This document shows, piece after piece, positions 45,115-55,055 of a stretch of DNA of 64,000 nt. A program made the position numbers and the translations under genes. How positions within the stretch are numbered: the first letter of the stretch is position 1; each line of letters starts with the position of its first letter. This stretch comes from Mytilinidion resinicola (lineage: Eukaryota; Ascomycota; Dothideomycetes; Mytilinidiales; Mytilinidiaceae). The notes beneath the pieces were generated by a model. The model searched no databases, was not told the DNA's origin, and was given only the letters and a program-made list of their open reading frames with translations. The stretch lies in contig NW_022985459.1 in NCBI RefSeq assembly GCF_010093595.1, positions 547,630-611,629 on the forward strand. The letters run 5' to 3'.

Positions 45115-45450
45115 AGAGGATCGAGGAAGAGAGAGTGTGTAGGGGTGACAGGGCGTTGATTAGAGTCATGTTCGAGGACTAGTCATTGTAAGCCGGGGAG
45201 GTATGAGTGGGTGGGGGTGTACAGATTTCTATTCTTATATATCTTTCTTCCTCTTTTAACAATTTCCTAAAATTTTCCAAACATCTTCTATAACCATCAA
45301 CTAGAGTTTCTTCACGAGTCACGAGAATCCATCCTTCATCAGATCTCTCTTCCACAACGAACCAACGATTCAAACTCTTTAAAGCACCTCCAGCTCCTCT
45401 TCCTTAACCGAACATATAATTACGAACCAGCCGCTCTCACTACCGTCACT
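45115..45450 (+). repeat. Array spacer/promoter, copy 1
   Basis: Contains TTGATTAGAGTCATGTTCG, TAGTCATTGTAAGCCGGGGA, TATATATC and a C/T-rich leader with CAACTAGAGTTTCTTC. These blocks recur in the same order at 46087-46418 and 47139-47340, which defines a tandem duplication of roughly 1 kb units. Confidence 0.75.
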
Positions 45451-46065
45451 ATGCCGTCTCCAGAAGACCAAAAATTCCTCGACGAGCTAACGGGCCTCGA
45501 CAACTCCCACAACCTAAGGAGATTTGCACTCTACCGCCTCGCCGACACAAAAAGCGATCCAATAGACTGCGCCATCCTCCAAGAAGATGCCGCCACCGCT
45601 CATCAGCAGGTCTCGGACACGGCATTGCTGAAAACGCATTACGAAGACCTTATCATGGTGGAGGAGGCGCATTGGAAACATTGGCAAATGTACAGTCAGC
45701 GCATAACTGAGAAGGCGGACGAGATACTGCGGTTGCAGAAGATGGTTGTAGAGCTTAAACCGAAGAACCTCTTAGATGGGGCTGGGTTTATGGGGAGGGA
45801 TAGAAGGAGACTGGCCGAGATTCAGAGGGAAAAGGAGAGGCTGCGTGAAGAGCATAAAGCTTTGAGAGATGCTAAAGAAAGGATGGAGACTGAGTTCATG
45901 AAGGTGAGGAGGGTTGGGACGGCTCAGAGGGGGGTCATGGCGACGGCTCAGAGGGAGATGGATGCGCTGGCTGAGAGGGAGGAGAAGTTCTGGAGTTTCG
46001 CGTGGGTCGCTGAGGAGAGGGGAGGGGAGGGCGACTACAGAGAGTTGAAGAAGGTCGAGGAGTAG
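45451..46065 (+). CDS. Coiled-coil orphan protein, tandem array member 2
   Basis: Intronless, 204 residues, helical throughout: LTGLDNSHNLRRFALYRLAD, YEDLIMVEEAHWKHWQMYSQ, ITEKADEILRLQKMVVEL, then a long coiled coil RRRLAEIQREKERLREEHKA, LRDAKERMETEFMKVRR, MATAQREMDALAEREEKF. The N-terminal plan (L-L-[TN]-x-L, HNLxRFxLYRLA, then Cys and an H/T-rich spacer) parallels array member 1 (TLHNLTRLTSFHFKKEAELR). No signal peptide or TM. Starts at ATG 45451 after a leader shared with its neighbours. Function unknown. Confidence 0.65.
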   Translation: MPSPEDQKFLDELTGLDNSHNLRRFALYRLADTKSDPIDCAILQEDAATAHQQVSDTALLKTHYEDLIMVEEAHWKHWQMYSQRITEKADEILRLQKMVVELKPKNLLDGAGFMGRDRRRLAEIQREKERLREEHKALRDAKERMETEFMKVRRVGTAQRGVMATAQREMDALAEREEKFWSFAWVAEERGGEGDYRELKKVEE

Positions 46066-46086
46066 GGATGAGTGGACTGGATGTCT

Positions 46087-46418
46087 GTGATGCGGAGGTG
46101 CCATGGCGCTGGTTAGAGTCAGGTTTGCGGACCAGCCATTGTAAGCCGGGGGGATGTGGTTTATGACTAGGTAGTGCATGAATTCCCGTCCTTCTATTAT
46201 GTAGTTCTTCCTCTCTCTTCCAACTACTTTCCTAATATCTTCCCCAACAATCAAATAGAGTTTCCTTCCTAAGAATCTATAACTCATCAAATTTTCATTC
46301 CCAAACGATCAACCATCTACCAGTCAGACTCCTCGAAGCACCCCATCATTCCTCTCAAACAATCAAACATCTACGAACCAACCGACCCAACCAACCGCCA
46401 ACTCTCATTACCGCCACC
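46087..46418 (+). repeat. Array spacer/promoter, copy 2
   Basis: GGAGGTGCCATGGCGCTGGT, TAGAGTCAGGTTTGCGGACC, AGCCATTGTAAGCCGGGGGG, a TATTATGTAGTTCTTCCTC block, CAAATAGAGTTTCCTTCC and the CTCTCAAACAATCAAACATC leader align with spacer copy 1. Confidence 0.75.
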
Positions 46419-46990
46419 ATGTCCGACAAACGTACCCACTACTCCGCCACCGAGAAGCAAACCATCGAAAACATCACCCCCTAGCACAATTACATCGCTA
46501 CACAACCGGAGAGTCCATGTTCAAGCACCTCACCGATCCGCCGCAAGAAGACGGCTTTGACCCGCTGATCGCGCCCGTCGAAGACGAAGCTATTTTCCAT
46601 ACGCCGCAATTCCAGAAATGCAAGGCCAAATGGAAAGAGTGTAATAGGGTGCCTGCGACAATCGAAAAGAGTAAGGAGGAGGGTGACAAGTATGCCAAGC
46701 TTATACCTGAGAAGAAAGGAGAGATGCGTGCAGTTAAGGAGGCGTGTCCGAAAGGCCTTATAGGCTAGATCAAGGAGAAGAATAGAGGAAGGGAGGAAAC
46801 GGAGAGGCTTCAGCTTGAGCTTGACAGGTTGAACGGGGAGTTGGACAGGTTGGTCGAGCAGAGAGAAATAGTAGGGAGGCGAGCGGGAGGCTGGACGGTT
46901 GGATTTGGATGGAGATGCTGGACCTGGAAGCTTTTCAAGGGTAGGAGGGGGTCGGGGTGGATTAAAGGGTAACGGAGGTGGTAATTGGGG
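46419..46990 (+). pseudogene. Broken third member of the coiled-coil array
   Basis: The expected start (ATG 46419 in CCACCATGTCC, after a conserved leader) opens MSDKRTHYSATEKQTIENIT but meets a TAG at 46482-46484 after 21 codons. An open frame resumes shifted by two at 46517-46768 (HTPQFQKCKAKWKECNRVP, KSKEEGDKYAKLIPEKKGEM). After another stop a helix-like segment follows in the same frame (EETERLQLELDRLNGELDRL, VEQREIVGRRAGGW). Position, leader and charged-helix composition mark it as a former array member inactivated by a nonsense change and a frameshift. An unrecognised intron is a less likely explanation. Confidence 0.6.
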
Positions 46991-47138
46991 GTTTGGGAGC
47001 TGTCTTGGATAAAGAGTTGTGGGGATGGTGACTTAGTTGAAGCGTTGAGTGGAGGTGCCTTGGAGTTACTCATGGCGACGTCCTGAAAGAAGTCCTGGCA
47101 AGGGGAGATACGAGTGGATAACAAATTGGTGTTTCAAG

Positions 47139-47470
47139 AGTCAAGGTGGTGCCATAGCGTTGCTTAGGGTCATATGCTGAAATCGGGTCATAGTGAGCCG
47201 CAGTAGGGATCAGTGGGTGGAGGTATATAACTTCCTATTCTCATATATATTTCATTCTCTTTCAACCTCTTCCCCAAATCTTCAACACCGATCAACTAGG
47301 CTGTCTTCGATAAGAATCCACCATTCATCACTTACAAAGACCTCGAGGTCCATTACCATTTCAAATCCAAATATTTCCGAGCCCCTTAGCGACCCTCGAG
47401 CTTCCAAGAACTCTTCTCCTAAACTGCAACCTTCCGGGACTCTCCCTAGAAGTATAACCTAAGGAGAGAC
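47139..47470 (+). repeat. Array spacer/promoter, copy 3, with relic of a fourth member
   Basis: GTGGTGCCATAGCGTTGCTT, AGGGTCATATGCTGAAATCG, GGTCATAGTGAGCCGCAG, TATATATTTCATTCTC and CGATCAACTAGGCTGTCTTC align with the two spacers upstream. After it only short fragments remain, so a fourth unit has decayed or been truncated at the AT-rich island. Confidence 0.6.
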
Positions 47471-48167
47471 CTGAGATACACTCAAACCTTAGCAAAGATA
47501 GGGACAAACCCCAGACTTATTATCTACAAAATAAGCCGCCATCTACTCCCCCCTTCGACCTAGTACCTATCAGATCTTAAAGTAATTACTAGCGGAATCG
47601 CTAAGAATTCTTTAGATAGATTAAATTAAATATAAGTTTATATTATAGTAAATAAGTAAGCTTATATATATAGTTAAAAGGAGAGTAATATAACTTTATA
47701 AGCCTATATAGAATAGAAGCTAATACTATAGCCATATACTTATATATACTAAAGCTATATAGATCTATACTTACTATAGATATAAAGGCGGAGGTATATA
47801 CTAAGCTTATAGATTATATAGATCTATATAAGAATCTATAGGTTAAAGCTTAAAAGGAATTCTTGTAGTTAGATAGCAAGTTGTTAGCAAATATTTAGAT
47901 TGCTTTTATAGAGGTCCCACCCACTATAAATAAAACTGCTACCCGAATCCATTCTGCAAAAGAGTTGGCAGAAAAATGTGAACTCCCGGAACCTAATTTA
48001 TTCTCTCACGAACCTATAGGCAGATTACGCGTTACCAATCTAATCTGCTTACTTGCTTCCTTGAATACCTCAGTAATCGAGTTCTTCGTGTTACGGGTTG
48101 TAGCACCACACCGTGTCACCACAAATTAATGCCAAGTTGACTCGAAAAAGCCGCGACGGTTATATGT
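47471..48167. other. AT-rich, RIP-like degenerate island
   Basis: From about 47560 to 47940 the sequence is very AT-rich and dominated by TA dinucleotides (TATATAGATCTATA-type strings), with few CpG, unlike the rest of the window. This is the footprint expected from repeat-induced point mutation of an old transposon. The right part (about 47990-48085) is a diverged copy of 48760-48850 carrying mostly C-to-T / G-to-A differences. No intact frame. Confidence 0.6.
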
Positions 48168-48647
48168 GGCGACAACCAGGGCGCCATCGCTCTGTCCTCA
48201 AACCCACAGTAGCACTCACGCACGAAGCATATAGAAATCCAGCGCAAATGGCAAGGAGAAGTTCAAGACACTGGAATAGTTGAACTGAAGTATGTTACAA
48301 CTACAGCACACATTGCCGACGGTTTCACCAAGCCTCTTGCGTGAGATAGATTTGAATGGTTTCGGAGAGGGCTAGGTATCGAGTGATCTGCACGAATTAC
48401 CAGCTTCAAGCAGAGACAGACCACACAGGAACCCTTTCCTTCTCTTTACCTAAAGGGTTTTGAAGGTTTTAACGGGGTCTGTCCGAGCCGTGACAAATGG
48501 TCGCTGGCACTCTTCTTAGTGAAAGTAGCCATCGAGTGGGAGTGTTGAATATCACGGCAGCTGGTGGCTGAAACAACGTGACAGGGGGTGGGAATGGATA
48601 CATATATGAGGCACTCCGCCCATCCATAGTCTGTCAATCAATCAACA
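48168..48647 (+). mobile_element. Ty1/copia retrotransposon 3' remnant (RNase H end and LTR)
   Basis: One frame from 48168 to 48386 reads GDNQGAIALSSNPQ-stop-HSRTKHIEIQ, then GIVELKYVTTTAHIADGFTK, PLA-stop-DRFEWFRRGLGIE. This is the C-terminal end of the Ty1/copia RNase H domain (DNQGA, HxRTKHI, ADxxTKPL, FxxFRxGLG). Two nonsense codons break it; the second (TGA where CGA is expected, LARDRF) is a C-to-T change. A purine run GAGTGGGAG precedes a possible 3' LTR from 48543 (TGTTGAAT) to 48647 (ATCAACA), whose ends form the inverted pair TGTTGA/TCAACA. No 5' LTR or other pol domains were seen in the window, so this is a dead fragment. Confidence 0.75.
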
Positions 48648-48650
48648 CTA

Positions 48651-48920
48651 TCACTTGTTTGCAACATGCGCAATTATGGCGCCCAAGAACTCCTCATGCT
48701 CGTCAGCTGGTTGACGATCCAACGATCCATCATGTGACCTTGGTCTGAGTCTAATACGCCAAGGTGGAACCTTGTTCCCCTGGGTCCAATCGGCAGATTG
48801 CGCATAGTCGCAAGCCTCGAATGCCTCAGCAATCGAGTTAGACACCAGCTGACTTAAAGCCATACTGCTGCCTAGCCCTAAATCTGGACACCAACGCTTC
48901 AAGGCCTGCCACCAACACAA
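48651..48920 (-). CDS. Small frame adjoining the copia remnant, doubtful
   Basis: Open frame of 89 residues, MCWWQALKRWCPDLGLGSSM, then NSIAEAFEACDYAQSADWTQ and LRPRSHDGSLDRQPADEHEE. Support for coding comes from a RIP-like duplicate at 47990-48085 that keeps the piece NSITEVFKEAS in the corresponding minus frame. No known domain. It may be part of a host gene fragment or of the mobile element's neighbourhood. Confidence 0.25.
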   Translation of the reverse strand: MCWWQALKRWCPDLGLGSSMALSQLVSNSIAEAFEACDYAQSADWTQGNKVPPWRIRLRPRSHDGSLDRQPADEHEEFLGAIIAHVANK

Positions 48921-49274
48921 TCCAATCGCAACGTAAAAACTGACATTGTAGTAATTAGGTGAGTCGCTCGATGTTTCCGTAGGGCAACGTTGTCACTGCT
49001 CCAATCTGGTCTAGCCACTAATAGCGCACCACGTAGTCATTGAACGCGGCCACAGCCTGGCAGCCGCTTTCTTCTGTCACTTTACTCTCGTCTTCTATCT
49101 TCTAATTCATATGTTCCCAAGCCATCCACGAAATCTTAGCCGTGCTACTCCCCTCAGTCCAATAATGGCGAAAAAGTGCGCCAAAAAGAGCCAAAAAGCC
49201 GTCGTCGCAGCAAAGATCCAAAGAAACTCTAGTATAGGCCAAGACACATCAGGAGAAACCACTTCTAACTTCTA
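48921..49274. other. Intergenic region upstream of the BTB gene
   Basis: No supported gene. A short ATG frame at 49165 (MAKKCAKKSQKAVVAAK) ends at a TAA at 49273 and is not joined to the BTB frame by a phase-compatible splice. Confidence 0.4.
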
Positions 49275-52039
49275 ATGACACTTCTATCAAAGAGGACAAT
49301 CGGCCCGAGACTTCGTAAGGTTCCTTACCATTAGCTTAGAGTACGCTTTATTCTTGCTAATCCCGCGTTCATAGCCCCTACACAGGGCCAGCCTTGACAT
49401 TCTTAATTGGCTCAAATCGCGTGAGCTACACCGTCCCGGAACTCTACGCCAGGCAATCTCCAAAATGGGCATACTCATCAAACCCAATCGGCCCATTCGG
49501 CCCATACCGGCGGACCGTCGAACTTCCCGAAGTAGACGAAGACATTGGGCATACGCTAGTGCATTATTTGTACACTGGCACCTACCAGACACTAAAGCCA
49601 CGAGGTGTCTTCGGTACTCCCAAAACCACGACCGAATACAGAAGAGGTTTTCTGGTCTATTATATTGCAAGGCTGTATGGACTCGATGGCCTTGCAGAAC
49701 ATGCAATAAAAAATATGGAGATGTTTGACCAGGGTTTGTCCATCTTTGAGATCTTGGATATTGCAAGAGATCTATATCCCAAGTTCCTTAAGGACGAAAA
49801 CTGGCTCCTAGATTACCTGAAGACGAAAATTGAGGCTGCATTCGAGGCAGACGAGACTATATTCGCCCAAGAGCGATTCTTCGATCATATCGGTGAAGCT
49901 GCTGCTTTCAATAAAGCTCTGGTAAAGATTATGGTGGGGATATACACGGACAAGATCACAAGTCTGGTTAACAAGGAAGGTGAGATAAGAGAAAGCATCT
50001 TTGGGAATCCCGCTTACTGCGAAGCACCAGTTGCCGAAGAATCCGTTCTGGATGCTCCTCCTCCACCCCCTCCACCTCCCCCAGAAGAACCCGAAGAATA
50101 TCCTCTGGAAGACACCACTAAAGAGACTTCCCTGGAAGAGGCCCTTGAAGGCGATACCGTAGAAGAGGCCACTGGTGACGCTCCTCCGGAAGAGGCCCCT
50201 GAATATTACCCTCATCCTCCTCTTCCTCCTCCTCCGGCAGAAGAGGTCCCTGATGATTACCCTGCAGAAGTCCCTGATGATTACCCTGCAGAGGTCCCTG
50301 ATGATTACCTTCCAGAGGTCCCTGATGATTACCCTCCAGTAGTCCCTGATGATTGCCCTCCAAAGGCTGGTGATTACCGTCCAGAGGTCCCTGATGATTA
50401 CGTTCCTGTGGCGGAAGAGGCCCCTGAAGATTACCCTCCTCCTCCTCCTCCTCCTCCTCCTCCTCCTCCTCCGGCGGAAGAGGTCCCCAAAGATTACCCT
50501 ACTGTGGCGGATGAGGCCCCTGAAGGTTACCCTCCCGCTGCCACAGCACCACACGAAGAGAAGAATGTGCACTTTCCTCCTGACATGAAAGATCCAAAGC
50601 CTAGTACGATCGGTCACAAGAAGAAGAACAGCGGGAAATCAAACGGCAAAGGAAAGGCGAAGGGTTTCGTGAGGCTAAAAGACCCAACGCCTCCTTCGCC
50701 TACCCCACCACCTTCAAAAGAAGTGAGGAAAAAGGAGGACAGTAATGCAGAAGAGGCCCTTCAAGCTCATCCTTCTCGTCTTGTGGCGGAAGAGGCTTTT
50801 GAAGTTTACGCTTCTCCTCCTGTGGCGGAAGAGGCTTTTGAAGTTTACGCTTCTCCTCCTGTGGCGGAAGAGGCCCCTGAAGATTACCCTCCTCCTCCTC
50901 CTCCTCCTACGCCCCCTCCGCCCCCGGCAGCCCCATTGGAAGAGCCGACCGCACGAGAACTATACCCACGCGAAGCGACAACAGCTGAAGGGACTTTTGG
51001 TTGGAAAGAATCCATCCCTAAGAGTTCGGACAGTGATGATAGTTGGGACAGCCTCTCGTTGTTCCGGTCGGAGAAGAAAGGCAAGAAAGGAAAGAAGGAA
51101 GAATGGCTTGTCTACGAAGATAAGGCTGCTCATGAGACCGCCTGGTCCTTCCCGTCAGTGAAGGATAAGAAAAAGAAAAAGGCAAGCCTCCTTGAGGATT
51201 TTGTTACCCCTGAACCAGTAATCGAAGCGAAAGAGGATGACAGCTTTGTCTGGTCCTTTGGGTTGAGCAAAGACAAGAAGAAAGATAAGAAGGCCGACGG
51301 CCCACCCGCTGACCCTGTTGTCATTCCTGGGCCCGTGCCTGAGCCTGTAAAAGAAGAGGACCCGTGGTCATTTTCAAGCGCCACAAAGACAAAAAAGGGC
51401 GAAAAGGGCAAAAAGGGAAAGAAGTTCGAGGGCCCACCCGTTGAGCCCGTTGTCGTCTCTGAACCCGAGCCCGAGTCCGAGCCTGTGAAAGAGGAAGAAG
51501 ATCTGCCGCCACCGCCTGAGCTTGTTCCCCCTCCGCCTACTGCCGACGACTGGGGTTCATTCTCCTTTACCGTCACGAAGAAAAAGAAGTCAAAGAAGAG
51601 TAAAGCGGACCTCCCTGTACCAGACCCAATTGTTGAACCTATGTCAGAGCTAGAACCAGCTGCACTGGTAGTGGAAGGGCCTGCAGCGAGTAATTGGATT
51701 AGTACTTGGGGCTTTGCGAGTAAAGGTACCAAGAAAAAGCCCACTGTCTGGGAAGAGCCTATTCTCTGCGAAGAGCCCCCTCCAGGCGAAGAGCCCACTC
51801 CCGGTGAAGAGATGATTCCCTGCAAAGGGCTCCGGGCCGAAGATGCTGTGGTGTCATCACTGGGGCCTGACGTTAAGCAGAGCAGCATGTGCCCCTTCCG
51901 GGCTCGGCACATACTCGATGGAGACAGTTGGAAAAGCTGCAAGAAGTGCCGTGCTATGATATGTCAAGTGTCGATTCAACTTGCACATCAAGAGAATTTG
52001 GATGCAGAGAAGGTCGATAGGATATTGCTGCGTCAGTAG
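49275..52039 (+). CDS. BTB/POZ protein with extensive internal tandem repeats
   Basis: Two exons fit: 49275-49314 (MTLLSKRTIGPRL) and 49386-52039, joined by a GTAAGG-CTACACAG intron with a GCTAAT branch point. Together they give 897 residues. The N-terminal 200 residues resemble fungal BTB/POZ proteins: PALTFLIGSNRVSYTVPEL, VELPEVDEDIGHTLVHYLYT, YYIARLYGLDGLAEHAIKNM, ILDIARDLYPKF. The middle is repetitive: runs of 6-15 prolines, seven VPDDYPxE octads encoded by a 24 bp repeat, and [SP]PVAEEAFEVYA repeats. The C-terminal third has about five units combining W-[SG]-F with Lys-rich KKGKKGKK-like tracts and P/V/E spacers. The end has a Cys/His cluster (CPFRARHILDGDSWKSCKKC, RAMIC) that could bind zinc. 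It is flanked on both sides by AT-rich islands. Splicing of the first exon is an inference; function unknown. Confidence 0.7.
50243..50408 (+). repeat. 24 bp coding tandem repeat in the BTB gene
   Basis: About seven copies of GTCCCTGATGATTACCCTSC plus GAG, encoding V-P-D-D-Y-P-x-E. The copies become less perfect toward the 3' end. Adjacent CCT/CCTCCT runs at about 50424-50473 encode a long proline tract. Confidence 0.9.
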
Positions 52040-53084
52040 ACAGGATGGCACGAGCTGACGAATGATAGGCTGTTGCAAAATTGACCATGATGTGAAGTCT
52101 ATAGCAACACCCAACTTTAGGGTAGATGTCGGCTACACCCTCATTTCTAAGGAGATACTAGATAGGCCCGGGGTCGATATCGTGATCCTAGTCACGAAAT
52201 GAGAAAAGGGCCTCTAATAACAAGCTGTAATTTAATTTAAATTCATTTTGTAGATCAAACACTATCATATAGCTGCAGTGTCTAGATGGCTCCTTATCTT
52301 CTTAAGCATAGACTTTATTTAAATATACAGCTCTCGGTCTTCCTCTAGCCACCGCTTCCTACCTAGAAAGACGACCTCCTATAGTCCTTTTATGCAAGGA
52401 ATAAACGGCCTATAGTATAAAGTAAAATTCTTATCTACTTCCTTATTAAATTTATCCTACTTAAGTACTTTCCTATTCTTAATTTTTGTAAGCTTTTTAA
52501 TAAAAAGTAGGTAATAAAGTTTGGGGAGGGATAAACGCACACCCCCTAATCACTCCACGGCGGGCGTGCGGCGCTTTTCGAGGTACGGGTTAGCCCGAGT
52601 AGTATCTCTCTTAGATTTCTTTCTGCATTCTCTTAATTTGTAGTACATGCATAGAATGTTCCTCAAACCATAACTGGATTACGAATTTCGCAATCGTTAA
52701 TATTTTGCCTTGTACTCGCGGTTGGCCCTTTCCCTGCCCACTTAGGCACGGGCACGAAGTGCGCCACTATGAATGTTTCGAAACGAAAGTTCATCATGAG
52801 CGGTCCTTACGATCCTTTAGACCTCGGAGTTGAGCACTGGGCAATCTGAAACCCGTCCCGCGCCCGAATATCTGAATAGTCCATCAATTTTCGAGTCATC
52901 AGGAGCGTCAAGTTCCAGCTCCGCAGCCCGACCACGAGGCATTGAACTACCACTGCCCCGATGTGACTCTTCTCTTCACCAATGCGGCTATTCGAAGGGA
53001 ATGTACCTTCAAAAGCAAACAAATTGGAGACCGTGCAAAACGTTTCAATTCCAGCGCTTCGCGTCTTTGGCTCATCGCAGCAAA
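52040..53084. other. Second AT-rich island and intergenic DNA
   Basis: A hairpin-forming TCGTGATCCTAGTCACGA lies near 52180-52198. From 52200 to 52530 the sequence is AT-rich with many TA and AA dinucleotides and no frame, like a RIP-mutated relic. 52540-53080 is ordinary sequence with short frames only. Confidence 0.5.
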
Positions 53085-53780
53085 CGAAACTGAGTCTGTA
53101 ACGATCATGAGGGAAGAACCCAAATCTCTCTAAGGAATTTCATATGCCGGTGGTAGCTCAGGACTTCAAAAGGTTGCTCATCATGTATGCTCAGGCCTCC
53201 CATCGGCCACTTCACATTCCTTTTGAGTCAACGCAGCGGTTTTGTTTGAAACTGCGGTAATAACAAACCAACGCAATGATCAATTACTGGGAGAGCGAAC
53301 ATCCTGCAATGCTCTTCGACGCTAGAAGGTTACTCATGACCCTCCCCTCGACCTCCTACCGGCCATTTCACGCCCTGAAGGCTCAACTCAATAAATGAAG
53401 CCTCGACGCAACAAATAAAAGCCCAACGCATCAAATAAAGACTCAACGCAACAAACGAAAGTGAAACCGCCATGGTGACTGGCACAGTAAAAGGCTCATC
53501 GCGAAGCCAAGAATTAGGGGGACTGCGGAGTATATAAGGACTGGCTCTGACGGGCAGGACTTCTTCTCCATCCACCTACAACCTTCAACACTACTGCAAC
53601 TTCAACGCGAAATTTGCACGAACGAGCTCACATTCACCTCTGCCGACATTTCTCGGAACCGAAAACATCCTCTCAGCTGGCAAACAAGTAAGAGAAGCTA
53701 CTACTTTCTACAGTACGGAGTATTTTTTTCTAACGAAATCGCAGGTCCACAGTCTACATCAACCATACCAACTCCTCAAG
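53085..53780 (+). repeat. Duplicated upstream block of the Cys-rich gene pair, copy 1
   Basis: ACGATCATGAGGGAAGAA, GCCGGTGGTAGCTCAGGACT, AACATCCTGCAATGCTCTTC, ATGACCCTCCCCTCGACCTC, GGAGTATATAAGGA, CCTTCAACACTACTGCAACT and ACGAACGAGCTCACATTCA recur in the same order at about 54395-54900. A TATATAA box lies near 53532. Confidence 0.75.
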
Positions 53781-54170
53781 ATGTCCGCAGAAGCCTCGAA
53801 TAGCGGCCCGCACCCTTGCTTCGGGAGAGTCGGCTGCGACAACGACTGCGACCACGACAACCAATGCTGCGTTGAATGGAACACATTCATTTGCTGCCGG
53901 GCTCCAGTCATCATCCATCGCTGCAAAGAATGGAAGGCTTACGGCGGAGATGGCTCAAAGTTCACCCATGCTTGTGGCGACAATGTCCGTCAATACCACC
54001 TGTGGAAAAAGCAAAAGATCCACCGCCATTACTGCAGACCAGAAGGCTGTGTCCACATGAAATCATTCCAGGCCCAGGCGGAACGTGATAAGGGAGCGAT
54101 GGAATTGTACATGTTGGCGATAAAGGCGGCGCAGCAGCCTGACCGGGAGGTATCGGAGGAAGATTTCTGA
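53781..54170 (+). CDS. Cysteine-rich orphan protein, tandem pair member 1
   Basis: Intronless, 129 residues with 11 cysteines and no signal peptide, so probably intracellular and perhaps metal-binding. The cysteines are clustered: GPHPCFGRVGCDNDCDHDNQ, CCVEWNTFICCRAPVIIHRC, KFTHACGDNVRQYHLW and HRHYCRPEGCVHMKS. The C-terminal 40 residues form an acidic helix (QAERDKGAMELYMLAIKAAQ). Its start follows a duplicated promoter block, and the 3' flank is also duplicated after the second gene. The pair shares a CxC/CC...RC...W...C plan. No known family; a zinc-ribbon-like role is only a guess. Confidence 0.6.
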   Translation: MSAEASNSGPHPCFGRVGCDNDCDHDNQCCVEWNTFICCRAPVIIHRCKEWKAYGGDGSKFTHACGDNVRQYHLWKKQKIHRHYCRPEGCVHMKSFQAQAERDKGAMELYMLAIKAAQQPDREVSEEDF

Positions 54171-55055
54171 GGGGGTTGGAAGAGCAGATAAATTGGCTAC
54201 CCTTTAGATGTCACATGGCCTTCCATACCCTGTTTCTTCATCCCCTTCCACATCCCCATTTTCTCAAACCCCCAGATGCCTCCATGTATGCCCATTAGTT
54301 TCTATCTGGCGTTCCATAATACCCCAACCTTCCCAATCTCGCTGAACATTTCATGCATGTAAATACTTAGCACAGCAGATGAAATGGACTGTGCAACGAT
54401 CACGGAGGAAGGCATAATATCCCACAAGTCATTTCATACTTCGGTGGTAATTCAGGACTCCAAAAGATTGCTTTTGACCCCCTGCTCCGCATTTCCCTTG
54501 AGTGAATACCGTGACTTAACTTGAAACTAGGATATAAATCAGTCAACACATTAAGTCATTACTGTGAAAACCAGCATCCTGCGATGTTCTCCGACACTGA
54601 GAAGCTGCTCGTGACCCTCGCCTCTACCTCTAACCGACCAGTTCACGCCCCTGAAGACTCAGCGCAAGAAACAAAGATGAAACTGTCAAGATCACGAGCA
54701 ATAGCGTAGACTCATGTGGAGGCCAAGGCGTAAGAAGGCCATAGGGTATAAAAGGATGGATTCCGACAGTAGAAACGTTCTCATCATCAACCTACCATTC
54801 CCATCGGTCTACCATCCTTACCGGTCTACCATCCTCAACACTGCAGCAACGAGAAACCAAACCTGTACGAACGAGCTCAAATTCAACGATACGCACACCT
54901 ATGCTTTCACAAGACAACACCGGGCAACTGACTCCGTAAACCGACAACCCCAGCACCAGTAAGAAACAAGACCGATCACTTGGAACGTATTTCGATCTAA
55001 CAGAATAGCAGATCCGAATTGTTCACCAATCACACCTGCACCCCTATCCTCCAAG
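54171..55055 (+). repeat. 3' flank of member 1 and duplicated upstream block copy 2
   Basis: 54200-54330 holds CTTCCATACCCTGTTTCTTC, TTTTCTCAAACCCCCAGATG and CTATCTGGCGTTCCATAATA, matched at 55620-55740. 54395-54900 matches the upstream block at 53085-53640: CTTCGGTGGTAATTCAGGAC, CAGCATCCTGCGATGTTCTC, GTGACCCTCGCCTCTACCTC, GGGTATAAAAGGATG, GTACGAACGAGCTCAAATTC. The repeat period is roughly 1.28 kb. Confidence 0.75.

Noticed and set aside
48543..48647. Complete LTR retrotransposon
   Set aside because: Only the 3' RNase H end and one possible LTR are present. No 5' LTR, gag, integrase or reverse transcriptase part was recognised in the window.
50118..50363. Antisense repeat protein (EGNHQGPL units)
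   Set aside because: The reverse reading of the VPDDYPxE coding repeat, with no independent gene signals.
49808..50617. Arg-rich antisense frame of 269 codons inside the BTB gene
   Set aside because: A shadow produced by the Pro-codon and 24 bp repeats read on the other strand.
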